A stretch of 64,000 bases of DNA from Sorangium aterium (GTDB lineage Bacteria; Myxococcota_A; Polyangia; Polyangiales; Polyangiaceae), in contig NZ_JAQNDK010000003.1 of assembly GCF_028368935.1 (NCBI RefSeq), positions 1,800,001-1,864,000 on the forward strand, given 5' to 3'. Of the stretch, positions 19,463 to 28,866 are shown one piece after another (the stretch's first letter is position 1; every line of letters starts with the position of its first letter). The notes under the pieces are model-generated. The model was not told the origin of the DNA, did no database searches, and saw only the letters and a program-made list of their open reading frames with translations. A program made the position numbers and the translations under genes.

Positions 19463-20041
19463 ATGGGCGACGCCGCCGCCAGCCGACGCATGAGCGCCGC
19501 CGAGTACCTGGCGTGGGAGCGCGAGCAGCCCGCGAAGCACGAGTACCACCTCGGCGAGGTCTTCGCGATGGCCGGCGGCAGCCCGCGGCACAACTTCCTG
19601 TCGACCGCCGCGGGCGCAGAGCTCCGCGCGGCCGTGCGCGGCAAGGGGTGCCACGTGCTCTCGTCCGATCAACGGATCTCGGCCAAGCAGGGAGAGCGCT
19701 ACGTTTACGCGGATGCCGTCGTCGTGTGCGGCGGCGTACAGACCGAGCCAGGCACCGGCGACGTCCTCTCGAACCCAACTGCCATCGTGGAGGTGCTCTC
19801 GCGCAGCACCGAGGCATTCGATCGGGGCGAGAAGTGGGAGGGGTACCAGCGCCTCCCCTGCCTGACGGACTACCTTCTCGTCTCACCATGGCACGTGCGT
19901 ATCGAGCACTATCGACGCGAGGGGGACGGCTCCTGGCGGTATCGCGTGCTCGAGCGTGGCGACACGCTCTCCCTGGCGAACGGCGCGCAGGTCTCGGTCG
20001 ATGCCATCTACGACGGAGCCTTCGAGCTAGAAGCCGACTGA
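19463..20041 (+). CDS. Uma2-type (DUF820) endonuclease-fold protein
   Basis: The 192-residue protein matches the Uma2 pattern: MSAAEYLAWEREQPAKHEYH, GEVFAMAGGSPRHNFLS, CHVLSSDQRI, YVYADAVVVCGGVQTEPG, PTAIVEVLSRSTEAFDRGEK and YLLVSPWHVRIEHYRR. The Asp and Glu residues fit a PD-(D/E)xK nuclease-like fold. Uma2 proteins are numerous in cyanobacteria and myxobacteria, and their biological role is unknown. It precedes the Hsp70-like gene by about 60 bp on the same strand, but no functional link is known. A second Uma2 gene is at 39300. Confidence 0.85.
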   Translation: MGDAAASRRMSAAEYLAWEREQPAKHEYHLGEVFAMAGGSPRHNFLSTAAGAELRAAVRGKGCHVLSSDQRISAKQGERYVYADAVVVCGGVQTEPGTGDVLSNPTAIVEVLSRSTEAFDRGEKWEGYQRLPCLTDYLLVSPWHVRIEHYRREGDGSWRYRVLERGDTLSLANGAQVSVDAIYDGAFELEAD

Positions 20042-20103
20042 CCTCGCAGAGTTTCACCGCGGGCGGCCGGATGTGGCAGCATGGGGCCGGAGGAGACCCC
20101 ACC

Positions 20104-21651
20104 TTGCGCCTCGGGATCGATTTCGGAACCACACGGACCGTGGTCGCGTGCTGCGATCGCGGGAACTACCCTGTCGTCAGCTTCCAGGACGCGGCGGGGG
20201 ACACCGTGGATTTCTACCCCTCCGTGGCCGCCGAGCGGCGGGGGGAGCTCCGGTTCGGCTTCGACGCCCTCGCGGTCGCCTCGGACCCCGAGTGGACGGT
20301 GCTCCGGTCGTTCAAGCGCGTGCTCTCCGGTCCGCGCGCGTCGCCCGACGTCGAGGTCGAGATCGGCGGGACGAAGCTCCGGGTGCTCGATCTCTTGACC
20401 CTGTTCCTGCGGTCGCTCCGCGACGCCGTGCTGAACCGGTCGAACCGGCCCAAGAAAGACGACGACGGGCGCCTCATCTCGGTCGTGGCGACGCCGGCCA
20501 ACGCGCACGGGTCGCAGCGGTTCGTGACGCTCGACGCCTTCCGCCGCGCCGGCTTCGAGGTCATCGCGCTCCTGAACGAGCCGTCGGCCGCCGGCTTCGA
20601 GTACACGCACCGCCACCGCAGCACCATCACGTCGAAGCGCGAGCACATCGTCGTCTACGATCTCGGCGGCGGGACGTTCGACGCGTCGCTCGTCCACATG
20701 ACCGGGCGCAGCCACGACGCCGTGACGACCGCGGGCCTGAACCACCTCGGCGGCGACGACTTCGACGCCGCGCTGGCCTCGATGGCGCTCGACGCCGGCA
20801 AGCTCGAGCGCGAGGGCCTGCCCGCGCGCGCGCTCGCGGCGCTCGCGGACCAGTGCCGCGAGGCGAAGGAGCGGCTCAACCCGAACTCCCGGCGCATCGT
20901 GATCGACCTGGAGGCCTGCCTGGGCGACCTCTCGCCCGCCCGCGAGGTGACGATCGCGACCTCCGACTACTACGACCGGTGCGTGCCCCTCGTGGAGTCG
21001 ACCATCGCGGCGATGCAGCCGGTGATCGCGCGCCTCGACGCCGGCGCGGGCGAAGCGCTCGCCGACATCGCGGGGATCTACGTGGTCGGCGGCGCGAGCT
21101 CGCTGCCCGTCGTCGCGCGGACGCTGCGCGAGCGCTTCGGGCGCCGCGTCCATCGCTCCCCCTACCCCTCGGCGGCGATCGCGATCGGCCTGGCCATCGC
21201 CGTCGACGAGGACGCGGGCTTCGAGCTCTCCGACCGGCTCTCGCGCCATTTCGGGGTGTTCCGGGAGGGCAGCGGCGGGGACGAGGTGGTCTTCGACCCG
21301 ATCTTCGACCGGGAGGCGCGCATCCCGTCGAGCCACGAGGCGCCGGTGGTCTCGCGGCGCGTGTACCGGGCGGCGCACAACGTCGGCCGCTACCGGTTCG
21401 TCGAGTGCGCAGCGCTCGACCGGCTCGGCGTGCCCCACGGCGACATCACGGCGTTCAACGAAGTCGTGTTCCCCTTCGACAGGCGGCTCCGCGATCGCGC
21501 GGCCGAGCTCGGCGGGGTGACCGTCGAGCGCATGGGCAGCGAGGGGCCGCTGATCGAGGAGCAGTACGCGATCACCTCGCACGGGATCGTCGAGGTGACG
21601 ATCACCGACGTGGAGGCAGGGTACCGGCGCGTCTACCAGGTCGGGGCGTGA
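20104..21651 (+). CDS. Hsp70/DnaK-like ATPase-domain protein
   Basis: The 515-residue product has the actin/Hsp70 nucleotide-binding fold: phosphate-1 LRLGIDFGTTRTVVA at the N-terminus, AFRRAGFEVIALLNEPSAAG, phosphate-2 VVYDLGGGTFDASLVHMTG (about residues 183-201) and the adenosine motif IYVVGGASSLPVVARTLRERFG (about 325). It is shorter than DnaK (about 640), with a C-terminal part of about 170 residues that lacks a classical helical lid. It probably belongs to the divergent Hsp70 proteins of large-genome bacteria. The likely start is TTG 20104, with GGAGGA at 20089-20094; ATG 20071 in the same frame is an alternative. No DnaJ or GrpE gene is near. Confidence 0.85.
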   Translation: MRLGIDFGTTRTVVACCDRGNYPVVSFQDAAGDTVDFYPSVAAERRGELRFGFDALAVASDPEWTVLRSFKRVLSGPRASPDVEVEIGGTKLRVLDLLTLFLRSLRDAVLNRSNRPKKDDDGRLISVVATPANAHGSQRFVTLDAFRRAGFEVIALLNEPSAAGFEYTHRHRSTITSKREHIVVYDLGGGTFDASLVHMTGRSHDAVTTAGLNHLGGDDFDAALASMALDAGKLEREGLPARALAALADQCREAKERLNPNSRRIVIDLEACLGDLSPAREVTIATSDYYDRCVPLVESTIAAMQPVIARLDAGAGEALADIAGIYVVGGASSLPVVARTLRERFGRRVHRSPYPSAAIAIGLAIAVDEDAGFELSDRLSRHFGVFREGSGGDEVVFDPIFDREARIPSSHEAPVVSRRVYRAAHNVGRYRFVECAALDRLGVPHGDITAFNEVVFPFDRRLRDRAAELGGVTVERMGSEGPLIEEQYAITSHGIVEVTITDVEAGYRRVYQVGA

Positions 21652-21686
21652 GGGCGGGATCGCCTCCGCTCGCCGACACGCGGGCC

Positions 21687-21738
21687 TGCCCGCTCACGCG
21701 CCCGGGGCGGCTTGCCCGCTCACGCGCCCGGGGCGAGG
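21687..21738. repeat. 26-bp tandem duplication at a gene's 3' end
   Basis: A segment containing TTGCCCGCTCACGCGCCCGG occurs twice head to tail across the end of the PAS-PAS-STAS gene, with one or two differences. Because 26 is not a multiple of three, the second copy is read in another frame. It adds the tail VSGQAAPGA before the stop at 21694-21696. Confidence 0.75.
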
Positions 21739-23004
21739 CGAGAGGGCATACGCGATGCCCGAATCGAGCGTGGACCGCACCAGGAGCCCGCCCAGATCCG
21801 CCCCGAGCTCGACGAGCGTCCGCGCGATCGCGGGCTGGATCCCCGTCAGGAGCACCTGCGCGCCCAGCAGGTTCACCGCGCGCGCCGTCCGCACAAGCGC
21901 GCTCGCGACCTGGGCGTCGATGGTCGGCACGCCCGTAACGTCGAGGATCACCATCGAGGCCTGGTGGGCGACGATGCCCGCCAGCAGGATCTCGAGCACC
22001 TGCTGAGCCCGCGGCGCATCGATGTTGCCGATGAGCGGCATCACCACCACGCCGCGCGCGATCGGCAGCAGCGGCGTGGAGAGGGCGCGCAGCCTGGCCT
22101 CCTGCAGGTGGATGATCTCGTCCTGAAGCCGCTGAGCCTCGGCCTCGGCCGCACGGCTTTCGGTGACCTCCACGGAGATGCCGCACACCGCATGCAGCCT
22201 GCCTCGTGAATCCAGCAGCGGGAACCTGTTCGTCACGAAGGAATGGACGCGGCCCTCGAGCAGGAGCTGCTCCTCCTTGACAACCGGCGCCTCCGTCGCG
22301 ATGACCTGCCGCTCCGACTGCGCAAAAGCCTCGGCGAGCTCCGAAGGCATGACGTCGCGATCGGCGCGCCCGAGCACCGCGTCGCGGGAGATGCCCATGA
22401 GCCGCTCGAAGTGCCTGTTGACGAGCGCATAGCGGCCGTTCAGATCCTTGACGTACACGGCGCTGGGCGCGTGCTCCACGATTGCGGTGACGAATGCCGT
22501 GCTGTCCTGGTACGCCTGTTGGGCGCGCATCCTGTCGGTCACGTCGAGGTTGATCCCGATCACGTAGCGCGCGTCGCCCACGTCGGCCGCCGACATCCTG
22601 GTCTCGGTCCAGACGGTGCGGTCCTCGGTGCGCTCGAGGCCGGCGTCGGCCGTGTTGTACGCGGTCGGCGCCATGATCACGCCTCCGCCGCTCCGGATCA
22701 CCTGTTCGAAGTGGGCAGTGTATCCGCCCGCCATGGCGACAGGGTCCTCGTACATATTATGCTTGCCGACCATGGCCTCCTTCGACGGCACGGCCAGTAT
22801 CTCGCGGTTCCGCCGGTTGATGTCCACAAGTACGCCGTCGGCGCCGTAGAGGGCCGATGGGACCGGCAGGTGCTCGAAGACGCCCTGATACAGCGCCGCC
22901 TGCGCCTCCGCGGCCTGGGCGCGCTGCTCCAGCGCCTTGACCTCGCAGCGGAGCCGCTCCAGCTCCGCCTGCAGTCCCTCGATGTCCATGCCCCGCGGGA
23001 TCAT
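21694..23004 (-). CDS. PAS-PAS-STAS regulator, RsbR-like
   Basis: The 436-residue cytoplasmic protein starts at 23004 (GAAAGGG upstream), with a coiled-coil start (residues 5-35), a PAS domain (about 35-150, VFEHLPVPSALYGADGVLVD), a second PAS domain (about 160-270, IVEHAPSAVYVKDLNGRYAL), a helix, and a C-terminal STAS domain (about 300-420). The STAS part follows RsbR of the stressosome closely: VVVMPLIGNIDAPRAQQVLE, VILDVTGVPTIDAQVAS and VLLTGIQPAIARTLVELG. The residue after the conserved ID, where RsbS has its phosphoserine and RsbR a threonine, is Ala here, so phosphorylation at that site is excluded. The next gene upstream on the same strand is an AEC transporter, 368 bp away. Confidence 0.88.
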   Translation of the reverse strand: MIPRGMDIEGLQAELERLRCEVKALEQRAQAAEAQAALYQGVFEHLPVPSALYGADGVLVDINRRNREILAVPSKEAMVGKHNMYEDPVAMAGGYTAHFEQVIRSGGGVIMAPTAYNTADAGLERTEDRTVWTETRMSAADVGDARYVIGINLDVTDRMRAQQAYQDSTAFVTAIVEHAPSAVYVKDLNGRYALVNRHFERLMGISRDAVLGRADRDVMPSELAEAFAQSERQVIATEAPVVKEEQLLLEGRVHSFVTNRFPLLDSRGRLHAVCGISVEVTESRAAEAEAQRLQDEIIHLQEARLRALSTPLLPIARGVVVMPLIGNIDAPRAQQVLEILLAGIVAHQASMVILDVTGVPTIDAQVASALVRTARAVNLLGAQVLLTGIQPAIARTLVELGADLGGLLVRSTLDSGIAYALSPRPGRVSGQAAPGA

Positions 23005-23371
23005 CGGATCTACCCTTTCAACTCGCGAGTGGCCATCGCGCTCAGGTCGTGTACATTCATTATTACACGCTGGACACTTACATGTTCTGTCCAGCATTGC
23101 CAAGCCGATTTGCTAAGCTCGGCTTTCAGCGATTGGGCGCGTGGTGGCGCTCACACCTGCGCGGGACCTGCGCTCTGCGTCGAATTGGGTCGCGTCAGGT
23201 AGCTCGCTCGCGCCTGATGTAGGCACAGCGAAAACTCGCCTGCACCTGACGGGGCCCCTCGAGCCGATCTTCAAAGCTCATGGACGCGCGGTGGCGGTAT
23301 GGAATTTCGTCTCGTTTGCGACAGGCATGCTCCAGAGATCGGTGCCGATGAGCGGGGAAGCGGAGGGCGCG
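23005..23371. other. Spacer with two inverted repeats, no gene
   Basis: This AT-richer gap precedes the PAS-PAS-STAS gene. It holds the palindrome at 23069-23095 and a second hairpin, AAGCCGA (23102-23108) with TCGGCTT (23119-23125). No coding frame is supported. It is the likely promoter region of the PAS-PAS-STAS gene. Confidence 0.5.
23069..23095. promoter_or_regulatory. Palindrome upstream of the PAS-PAS-STAS gene
   Basis: GCTGGACA (23069-23076) and TGTCCAGC (23088-23095) form perfect 8-bp arms with an 11-nt spacer, 65-91 bp upstream of the start at 23004. The form fits a dimeric repressor or activator site; the binding protein is unknown. Confidence 0.4.
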
Positions 23372-24310
23372 CTACGGGACGATCCGGCGCAGCACCTCGA
23401 TCACGATCGGCAGGCTCGCCAGCGCGCCGAGCGTGGTCACGACCGCGGTGGCCGCGGCGAACTGGCCGTCGCAGCCGTACCGCGCGGCGACGATCACGGA
23501 CACCATGGACGTCGGCATGGCGGACTGCAGCACCGCCACCTCGGAGGTCGGCCGCTTCAGGCCGAGCGCGACCGCGGCGCCGAGCGCGACCGCGGGCGAA
23601 AGGAGCAGCTTCACGGCGGCGACGGCTGCGAGCGGACGCACGCGGCCGCGGAGCGAGGCAAGGTCGAGGCTGAGGCCCAGCGCGAGGAACACGAGCGTCG
23701 GGGTCGCGCTCCCGAGCGCGCCGAGCGCGTGCTCCAACCACACAGGCAGCGGGATCGGCGCCGCGTGGAGCGTGAGCCCGACGGCGATCGACAGCACGTT
23801 GGGGTGCAGGAGCACCGCGAGCAGGCCCCGCCCACCCCCGCCGCCGCCCCCGCCCATGCGCGCGGCGAGCGCGACGCCGAAGGTCCACAGGAGGAACGCC
23901 GTGACGATGCTGTCGACGAGGATCGCCGTCCCCGCCGCGCCGCCCGCGTCGCCGTAGAGGGCCAGCACGACGGGGACGCCGAGGAAGCCGGTGTTGGAGA
24001 AGCTGCCGACGAGGCCGGCGGCGCCCTGCGCGGCGCGCGGCAGCCCGAGCGCCCGCGCCACCGCGACCCCCGCGAGGGCGCACGCGAAGAGCGCGACCGT
24101 CGACGCGGCGACCGCGCCCCACGCGCCGTCACCGATGCCCGAGCGGCGGAGCACGGTGACGATCAGCGCGGGCGTGGTGACGTCGATGACCAGCCGGTGC
24201 AGCACGGCGGCGTCCGCCTGGCCGGCCCGGCCCAGCGCCCGCAGCAGCACGCCGACCCCGAGCACCGCGAAGAGGGCCAGGAGCTGCGAGATCAGGTCGC
24301 CCGACGGCAC
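23372..24310 (-). CDS. AEC-family transporter (auxin efflux carrier-like)
   Basis: The 312-residue membrane protein has about ten hydrophobic segments in two halves. Family-like features are VIDVTTPALIVTVLRRSG near the N-terminus, the NTGFLGVPVVLALYG segment with its conserved Asn/Gly pattern, and ALGLKRPTSEVAVLQSAMPT followed by SMVSVIVAARYG in the second half. AEC carriers export or take up organic anions such as malate. The start is GTG 24310. The gene is followed by an unrelated regulator and preceded by a zinc-ribbon peptide gene on the same strand. Substrate unknown. Confidence 0.85.
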   Translation of the reverse strand: MPSGDLISQLLALFAVLGVGVLLRALGRAGQADAAVLHRLVIDVTTPALIVTVLRRSGIGDGAWGAVAASTVALFACALAGVAVARALGLPRAAQGAAGLVGSFSNTGFLGVPVVLALYGDAGGAAGTAILVDSIVTAFLLWTFGVALAARMGGGGGGGGRGLLAVLLHPNVLSIAVGLTLHAAPIPLPVWLEHALGALGSATPTLVFLALGLSLDLASLRGRVRPLAAVAAVKLLLSPAVALGAAVALGLKRPTSEVAVLQSAMPTSMVSVIVAARYGCDGQFAAATAVVTTLGALASLPIVIEVLRRIVP

Positions 24311-24390
24311 GGCCGGCTTTTAGCTCGGCGGGGGGCGGCGTCCAGCGCTCTCGTCCCTCACCCGGCCTTCGTGAACGACCAGCGCCCGCG

Positions 24391-24588
24391 TCATCGCGCG
24401 CGTCGCCCCGGTGTCCCGTAGGATGGCCGCGGCGCCGCGCCGCCGTCGGCCGCGGCAGGGCAGCTCTCCGCGGTCTCGCCGGTGCAGCACTCGGCCTGGT
24501 TGGCGCCGAACATGGGGCAACGGCCGTTCACGCAGGCGGCGTGGCCATGGATATAGGCGAGCGGCGAAGTGCAGAGCGGGCAGCGCAC
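24391..24588 (-). CDS. Small zinc-ribbon protein
   Basis: The 65-residue peptide begins MRCPLCTSPLAYIHGHAACV and continues NGRCPMFGANQAECCTGE. The CPLC pair and the later Cys residues (VNGRC) make a zinc-ribbon-like site, and extra Cys residues follow. Small proteins with this arrangement occur in other myxobacteria from memory; no function is known. It sits between the AEC transporter and transketolase genes, all on the minus strand, and may be cotranscribed with them. Confidence 0.6.
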   Translation of the reverse strand: MRCPLCTSPLAYIHGHAACVNGRCPMFGANQAECCTGETAESCPAAADGGAAPRPSYGTPGRRAR

Positions 24589-24704
24589 CGCGGCAGACTA
24601 TAGCGCCGGCCGGCCGGCAGCGGAACGGGAGACGGAGACCGCGCCGGGAGCGCCGAGGAATTTGCTTCCCGGCGTTCCCGGCGGTTTCTCGCTTCTTCAG
24701 GAGG

Positions 24705-26693
24705 TCAGGGCACGAGGTCCTGCACCGCCTGCACCACCGCCTGGGCATTCATGCCCAGCCGATCCATCACGATGTCGCCGGGGGCGCTCGTACCGAAGCG
24801 GTCGATCCCCAGGGCGATCCCCTTGAAGCCGACCCACCGGTGCCAGCCGAAGGTGACGCCCGCCTCGATGGACACGCGCCGCGTGCACGCGGCGGGCAGC
24901 AAGGCCTCGCGGTAGGCGTGATCCTGGCGCGCGAACCGCTCCACGCAGGGCATCGAGACGACGCGGACGCCGGGCCCGATCCGCTTCGCGGCCTCGACCG
25001 CGTGCTGCACCTCGCTGCCCGTCGCGATCAGGATGGTCTCGAGCGCCGCCGTCTCCTTGACGAGGACATAGGCGCCGCGCCGGACGCCCTCGCGCTTCGC
25101 GGTGGCGTCGCCCGGGAGCAGCGGGACGGCCTGGCGCGTGAGCGCGAGGACCGTCGGGCCGTCGTTGCGCTCCAGCGCGGAGATCCAGGCGCCGGCCGTC
25201 TCCTCGGCGTCCGCCGGCCGGATGACGTCCAGATCGACGATGGCGCGCAGCCCGGCGACGGTCTCCACGGGCTGGTGCGTCGGCCCGTCCTCGCCCACGC
25301 CCACCGAGTCGTGCGTGAAGATGTAGATGACCGGCAGGTGCGACAGCGCTGCGAGGCGGACGCTCGGCCGCAGGTAGTCCGCGAACACGAGGAACGTCGC
25401 GCCGCTCGGCCGCAGGCCGCCGTGGTACGCGATGCCGTTCATGATCGCCCCCATGCCGTGCTCGCGGATGCCGGCGCGGATGTTCCGACCGCCGAGGTGC
25501 TCCGGATCGAAGTCGGTGCTCGAGGCGATGTAGTTGAACGTCGAGCCGTAGAGGTCGGCGCTCGACCCGATGAGCGCGGGCACCGCCTCGGCGACCGCCT
25601 GCAGCACGGTCTCGCCGGCCTTGCGCGTGGCGACCTTGGTGCCGGCGGCGAAGGCGGGGACGCGCGCGTCGAGGTCCGCCGGGAGCTTCTTCGCGAGGCC
25701 GTCGTCGAGCTGGCGGGCGAGCTCCGGGTTCTTCGCGCGCCAGGCCTGGAAGGTCGCCTCCCACGCCCCGCGCACCTTGGCGAGCTCTTCCTTGCGCGTC
25801 GCGAAGAACTGCTTCACTTCCTCGCTGACGTAGAAGTGCTCCGCGGGCAGCCCCAGGTTCTTGCGGGCCTGATCCACGAACTTGGCGCCGCCCTCGCCGT
25901 GCGCCTTCTGCGTGCCGGCGACCTCCGGGATCCCCTTGCCGATGAGGGTGTGGGCGACGACGAACTTCGGCTTTCCGCTCTTCGACGCCCGCGCCTGGCC
26001 GAGCACCCGGTGGACGGCCTCCAGATCGTTGCCCTGCTCGATGTGGAGCACCTCGAAGCCGTAGGCCTCGAAGCGCTTGGCCGTGTCCTCGCTCTGGGTC
26101 TTGATGGCCATCGCGTCGAGGGTGACGTCGTTGGCGTCGTAGATGAGGATCAGGTTGTCGAGCTTGAAATGCCCCGCGAAGGAGGCCGCCTCGGCGGCCA
26201 CGCCCTCCTGGAGGCAGCCGTCGCCGGCGAGGCAGTAGACCTGGAGATCGAAGATCGTGTGCTCCGGCGTGTTGTAACGCGCGGCCAGCATCTTGGCGGC
26301 CACCGCGTGCCCGACGGCGTTGCCCACGCCCTGGCCGAGCGGGCCCGTCGTCGCCTCGACACCCTCGGTGTAATGGTACTCCGGGTGGCCGGGCGTCTTC
26401 GACTCCCACTGCCGGAAGCGCCGGACGTCGTCGAGCGACACCGGATAGCCGGAGAGGTGCAGCCAGGCGTAGAGGAACATGCTGCCGTGGCCTGCGGACA
26501 GGACGAAACGATCGCGGTTCAACCAGTGCGGTTCGCTCGGATCGTGGCGGAGGAGGTCGCCGTAGAGCGCGGCCCCGATCTCGGCGGCCCCCAGCGGTAG
26601 GCCGAGGTGACCGGATGAGCAGGCGTGGACGGCGTCCATGGCGAGGCCGCGGGCGATCGAGGCCGCGGCGGCGAGCTTGGCGAAATCAGGCAT
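24705..26693 (-). CDS. tkt: Transketolase
   Basis: The 662-residue enzyme is full length. Thiamine diphosphate-binding residues lie in [20 protein letters not shown] (about 151-170) with the GDG...N motif extending to [10 protein letters not shown]. The N-terminal substrate region has HSSGH-like [15 protein letters not shown], and the pyrimidine-domain motif is [14 protein letters not shown] (about 464-477). It moves two-carbon units between sugar phosphates in the pentose phosphate and Calvin-type pathways. The start at 26693 (MPDFAKLA) is preferred to 26702. No transaldolase or other pathway gene is adjacent. The first transketolase residue before SSGH is Cys here (CSSGH). Confidence 0.95.
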   Translation of the reverse strand: MPDFAKLAAAASIARGLAMDAVHACSSGHLGLPLGAAEIGAALYGDLLRHDPSEPHWLNRDRFVLSAGHGSMFLYAWLHLSGYPVSLDDVRRFRQWESKTPGHPEYHYTEGVEATTGPLGQGVGNAVGHAVAAKMLAARYNTPEHTIFDLQVYCLAGDGCLQEGVAAEAASFAGHFKLDNLILIYDANDVTLDAMAIKTQSEDTAKRFEAYGFEVLHIEQGNDLEAVHRVLGQARASKSGKPKFVVAHTLIGKGIPEVAGTQKAHGEGGAKFVDQARKNLGLPAEHFYVSEEVKQFFATRKEELAKVRGAWEATFQAWRAKNPELARQLDDGLAKKLPADLDARVPAFAAGTKVATRKAGETVLQAVAEAVPALIGSSADLYGSTFNYIASSTDFDPEHLGGRNIRAGIREHGMGAIMNGIAYHGGLRPSGATFLVFADYLRPSVRLAALSHLPVIYIFTHDSVGVGEDGPTHQPVETVAGLRAIVDLDVIRPADAEETAGAWISALERNDGPTVLALTRQAVPLLPGDATAKREGVRRGAYVLVKETAALETILIATGSEVQHAVEAAKRIGPGVRVVSMPCVERFARQDHAYREALLPAACTRRVSIEAGVTFGWHRWVGFKGIALGIDRFGTSAPGDIVMDRLGMNAQAVVQAVQDLVP

Positions 26694-27063
26694 GGCGCGC
26701 ACTCTAACCTACTTCGTCGCGAAGCGCGCCCCTTCGCGAGGCCCCTCAGGCCCCTAACCCCGCCGTCCGGCGCCTGGAGCGGTCCGAGCGCGCCTCGGCG
26801 CTCGCGTGACTGTCCAGGCTTTCGTGGGATGCGCGGGAGCCGCGGGGCGGAAGGCGGAGATCTGGCCGATCCGGTCATCGGCCGCCATGCGCAGACGCCC
26901 GCCGCGCGGCCCGCTGGGGCTCACGGGCCCCGGCGGGTGCTCGCGTGGCGCCGCGCGGGGACGGACCCCGGGCGGTGTCACGCGAACAGCCGCCGCCCCG
27001 CGGCGCGGGACGCAATGGCGCCGGTGCGGTCGTCACCCCCTGGCGCAGGCGCGCTCGCGTGCG
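26694..27063. other. Spacer, nothing recognised
   Basis: This gap lies between the transketolase start and the lipoprotein gene end, both minus strand. The frames are short and Arg/Pro-rich, and no hairpin or repeat stands out. It should hold the transketolase promoter near 26700-26800. Confidence 0.4.
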
Positions 27064-28866
27064 TCAGGGAGCCAGGACCGCGGCAAAGCCATCTTTGCCC
27101 GCCGCGTCGAACGGACCGGAGCCGAAGTCGGCTGTGCCCATGAAGTCGCCGACAAGCGCGATACGGCCGTCGCGATACGTCGTCATGCCTCGTATCGTGG
27201 CGCGCGTGTCCGCTGACCTGCGGCGCCAGAGCTCCGCGCCGGAAGCATCGAATTTGACGAGGGACTGTCCTCGCAGGGTGATGATGTTGCCGGCGGAGTC
27301 CGTGACCACGGCGTCGCTCGGCGCCTCTCGATGCCAGAGGTAGTCGCCGAGCGGGCTCAGCTTCACCACGAAGTGCGTATTGGCGGGGATTGGCCCACCG
27401 CCGAGATCCAGATTTCCCAGGCTGCGGCCCACGACAAGGACATTGTCCTCGGGGTCGACGGCGACGTCCTTTGCCTCTCCTCCATCGTCCGAGAATGGCA
27501 CCGGTCCGGACAGGAGCTTTCGCCAGAGCAGCGTGCCCGTAGGGGCTCGCTTCTCGACATGGAAATAGTAGGCGCAGGGACATAGCCGTTGGCCGTCCGC
27601 GTGCCCCATGGCCGCAAGGACGTTGCCGGCGCTGTCCATGGCGATCCCGCCTGGGCTTTCGAAGCTCCGATGGGAGAAACCCCACATGTACTCGCCCGCC
27701 GCATCGAATGTCCTCACGGTCATGTCGGTGTCGACGGAGCTCGGGTAGACGAACAGCGCAGCGGAGGTGCCCGCGGCGCCCACCGCGATGCCTCGCAGGT
27801 TGATCGAGAGCGGGGAGCTATCGTTGATGTATCCGCGGCTGAAGAGGTGGTTCCCGTCCGGATCGAGCTTGACGAAGAAGACGGCGTTCCGCGAGGAGTC
27901 ACTGACCCAGGGGAGCGGGCCGCCTCCGAAGTCGACAGGCCGCGGCAGCCCGTCGAAGAGGGCGCCGCCATAGTTTCCGCCGAGGAAGATATTGCCGCTC
28001 GCGTCGAGCGCGATCTTGGTTCCTGCTTCCCCGTAGGGGATGCTGCCGAATCGTTTGCTCCATATCGCATGGCCTGCCGGGTCGAGCTTGAGCACGAACA
28101 CATCCGTAGATCCTGCGCTCACGAGCGGCCCCGCCCCGAAATCGACCGTCCCCTCGAACGCGCCCGTCACATAGAGGTTGCCCGCGGCGTCCGTTGCGAC
28201 GCCGTAGGCGGCGTCAGCTCCAGCGCCGCCCAGAGCGGCGGACCACAGCGGCGGAGGCGAGCATTGCCCCGAGCCGTCGCAGTCCTCGTCGGCGTCCGTG
28301 GCGCAGTCTTCGACCGACGGCGTGACCTCGCCGGTGCACGGGCCATAGCCGGATCCGTCGGGCAGGCAGGTTTGAGCACCGACGGTGCAGAGCCCTACGC
28401 CTTGCGTTCCCGGGGGCCCCGAATAGCAGCTCAGATGCGACCCCGGCTCGCAACTCGCTGTGCCGCCACCGCCGCCCCCGGTCGCCGGCTCTCCCCCCGC
28501 GCCTCCTTGCCCGCCGCCACCGCCGGTCGCCGGCTCCCCTCCCGCGCCTCCCTGGCCTCCGCCCCCGGTCGCCGGCTCTCCCCCCGCGCCTCCCTGGCCT
28601 CCGCCCCCGGTCGCCGGCTCTCCCCCCGCGCCCCCCTGGCCTCCGCCCCCGGTCGCCGGCTCTCCCCCCGCGCCTCCCTGGCCTCCGCCCCCGGTCGCCG
28701 GCTCTCCCCCCGTGCCTCCTTGCCCGCCGCCCCCGGTCGCCGGCTCTCCCCCCGTGCCTCCTTGCCCGCCGCCACCGCCCCCGGTCGTGCAGCCGACGGT
28801 CAGCGCCATCCCGAGCATCGCAGCCCCTCTTAGCCTCTGCCACAGCCGAGCACCTCCGTGTCTCAC
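27064..28866 (-). CDS. Gly-rich lipoprotein with a beta-propeller-like (SBBP) domain
   Basis: The 600-residue product has a lipoprotein signal ending LTVGC (about residue 24), a linker of seven GGEPAT-ending units, a Cys-rich segment (SCEPGSHLSCYSG, CTVGAQTC, EDCATDADEDCDG) and a repeat domain of about 430 residues. The repeats follow the pattern AYGVATDAAGNLYVTG..., DVFVLKLDPAGHAIWSKRFG and recur several times, the SBBP-type beta-propeller repeats found in many myxobacterial surface proteins. GTG 28866 is the chosen start, preceded by AAAGGTGGAG. It would be lipid-anchored at the outer surface. Role unknown; adhesion or sensing are possibilities only. Confidence 0.78.
   Translation of the reverse strand: MRHGGARLWQRLRGAAMLGMALTVGCTTGGGGGGQGGTGGEPATGGGGQGGTGGEPATGGGGQGGAGGEPATGGGGQGGAGGEPATGGGGQGGAGGEPATGGGGQGGAGGEPATGGGGGQGGAGGEPATGGGGGGTASCEPGSHLSCYSGPPGTQGVGLCTVGAQTCLPDGSGYGPCTGEVTPSVEDCATDADEDCDGSGQCSPPPLWSAALGGAGADAAYGVATDAAGNLYVTGAFEGTVDFGAGPLVSAGSTDVFVLKLDPAGHAIWSKRFGSIPYGEAGTKIALDASGNIFLGGNYGGALFDGLPRPVDFGGGPLPWVSDSSRNAVFFVKLDPDGNHLFSRGYINDSSPLSINLRGIAVGAAGTSAALFVYPSSVDTDMTVRTFDAAGEYMWGFSHRSFESPGGIAMDSAGNVLAAMGHADGQRLCPCAYYFHVEKRAPTGTLLWRKLLSGPVPFSDDGGEAKDVAVDPEDNVLVVGRSLGNLDLGGGPIPANTHFVVKLSPLGDYLWHREAPSDAVVTDSAGNIITLRGQSLVKFDASGAELWRRRSADTRATIRGMTTYRDGRIALVGDFMGTADFGSGPFDAAGKDGFAAVLAP
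28470..28790 (-). repeat. Tandem repeat encoding Gly-rich GGEPAT linker, seven units
   Basis: Seven copies of a unit mostly 42 bp long encode GGGGQGGAGGEPAT or GGGGQGGTGGEPAT within the lipoprotein gene. The first and last units differ slightly in length (Gly number). Four adjacent units are identical at protein level, a pattern expected from slippage or unequal crossing over. Confidence 0.85.

Noticed and set aside
24411-26600. A 729-codon plus-strand frame opposite transketolase
   Set aside because: Shadow of transketolase; composition lacks hydrophobic core patterns.
28470-28790. Regular repeats that might be taken for a CRISPR array
   Set aside because: The units are contiguous, in-frame and encode a Gly-rich linker; there are no unique spacers and no cas genes.
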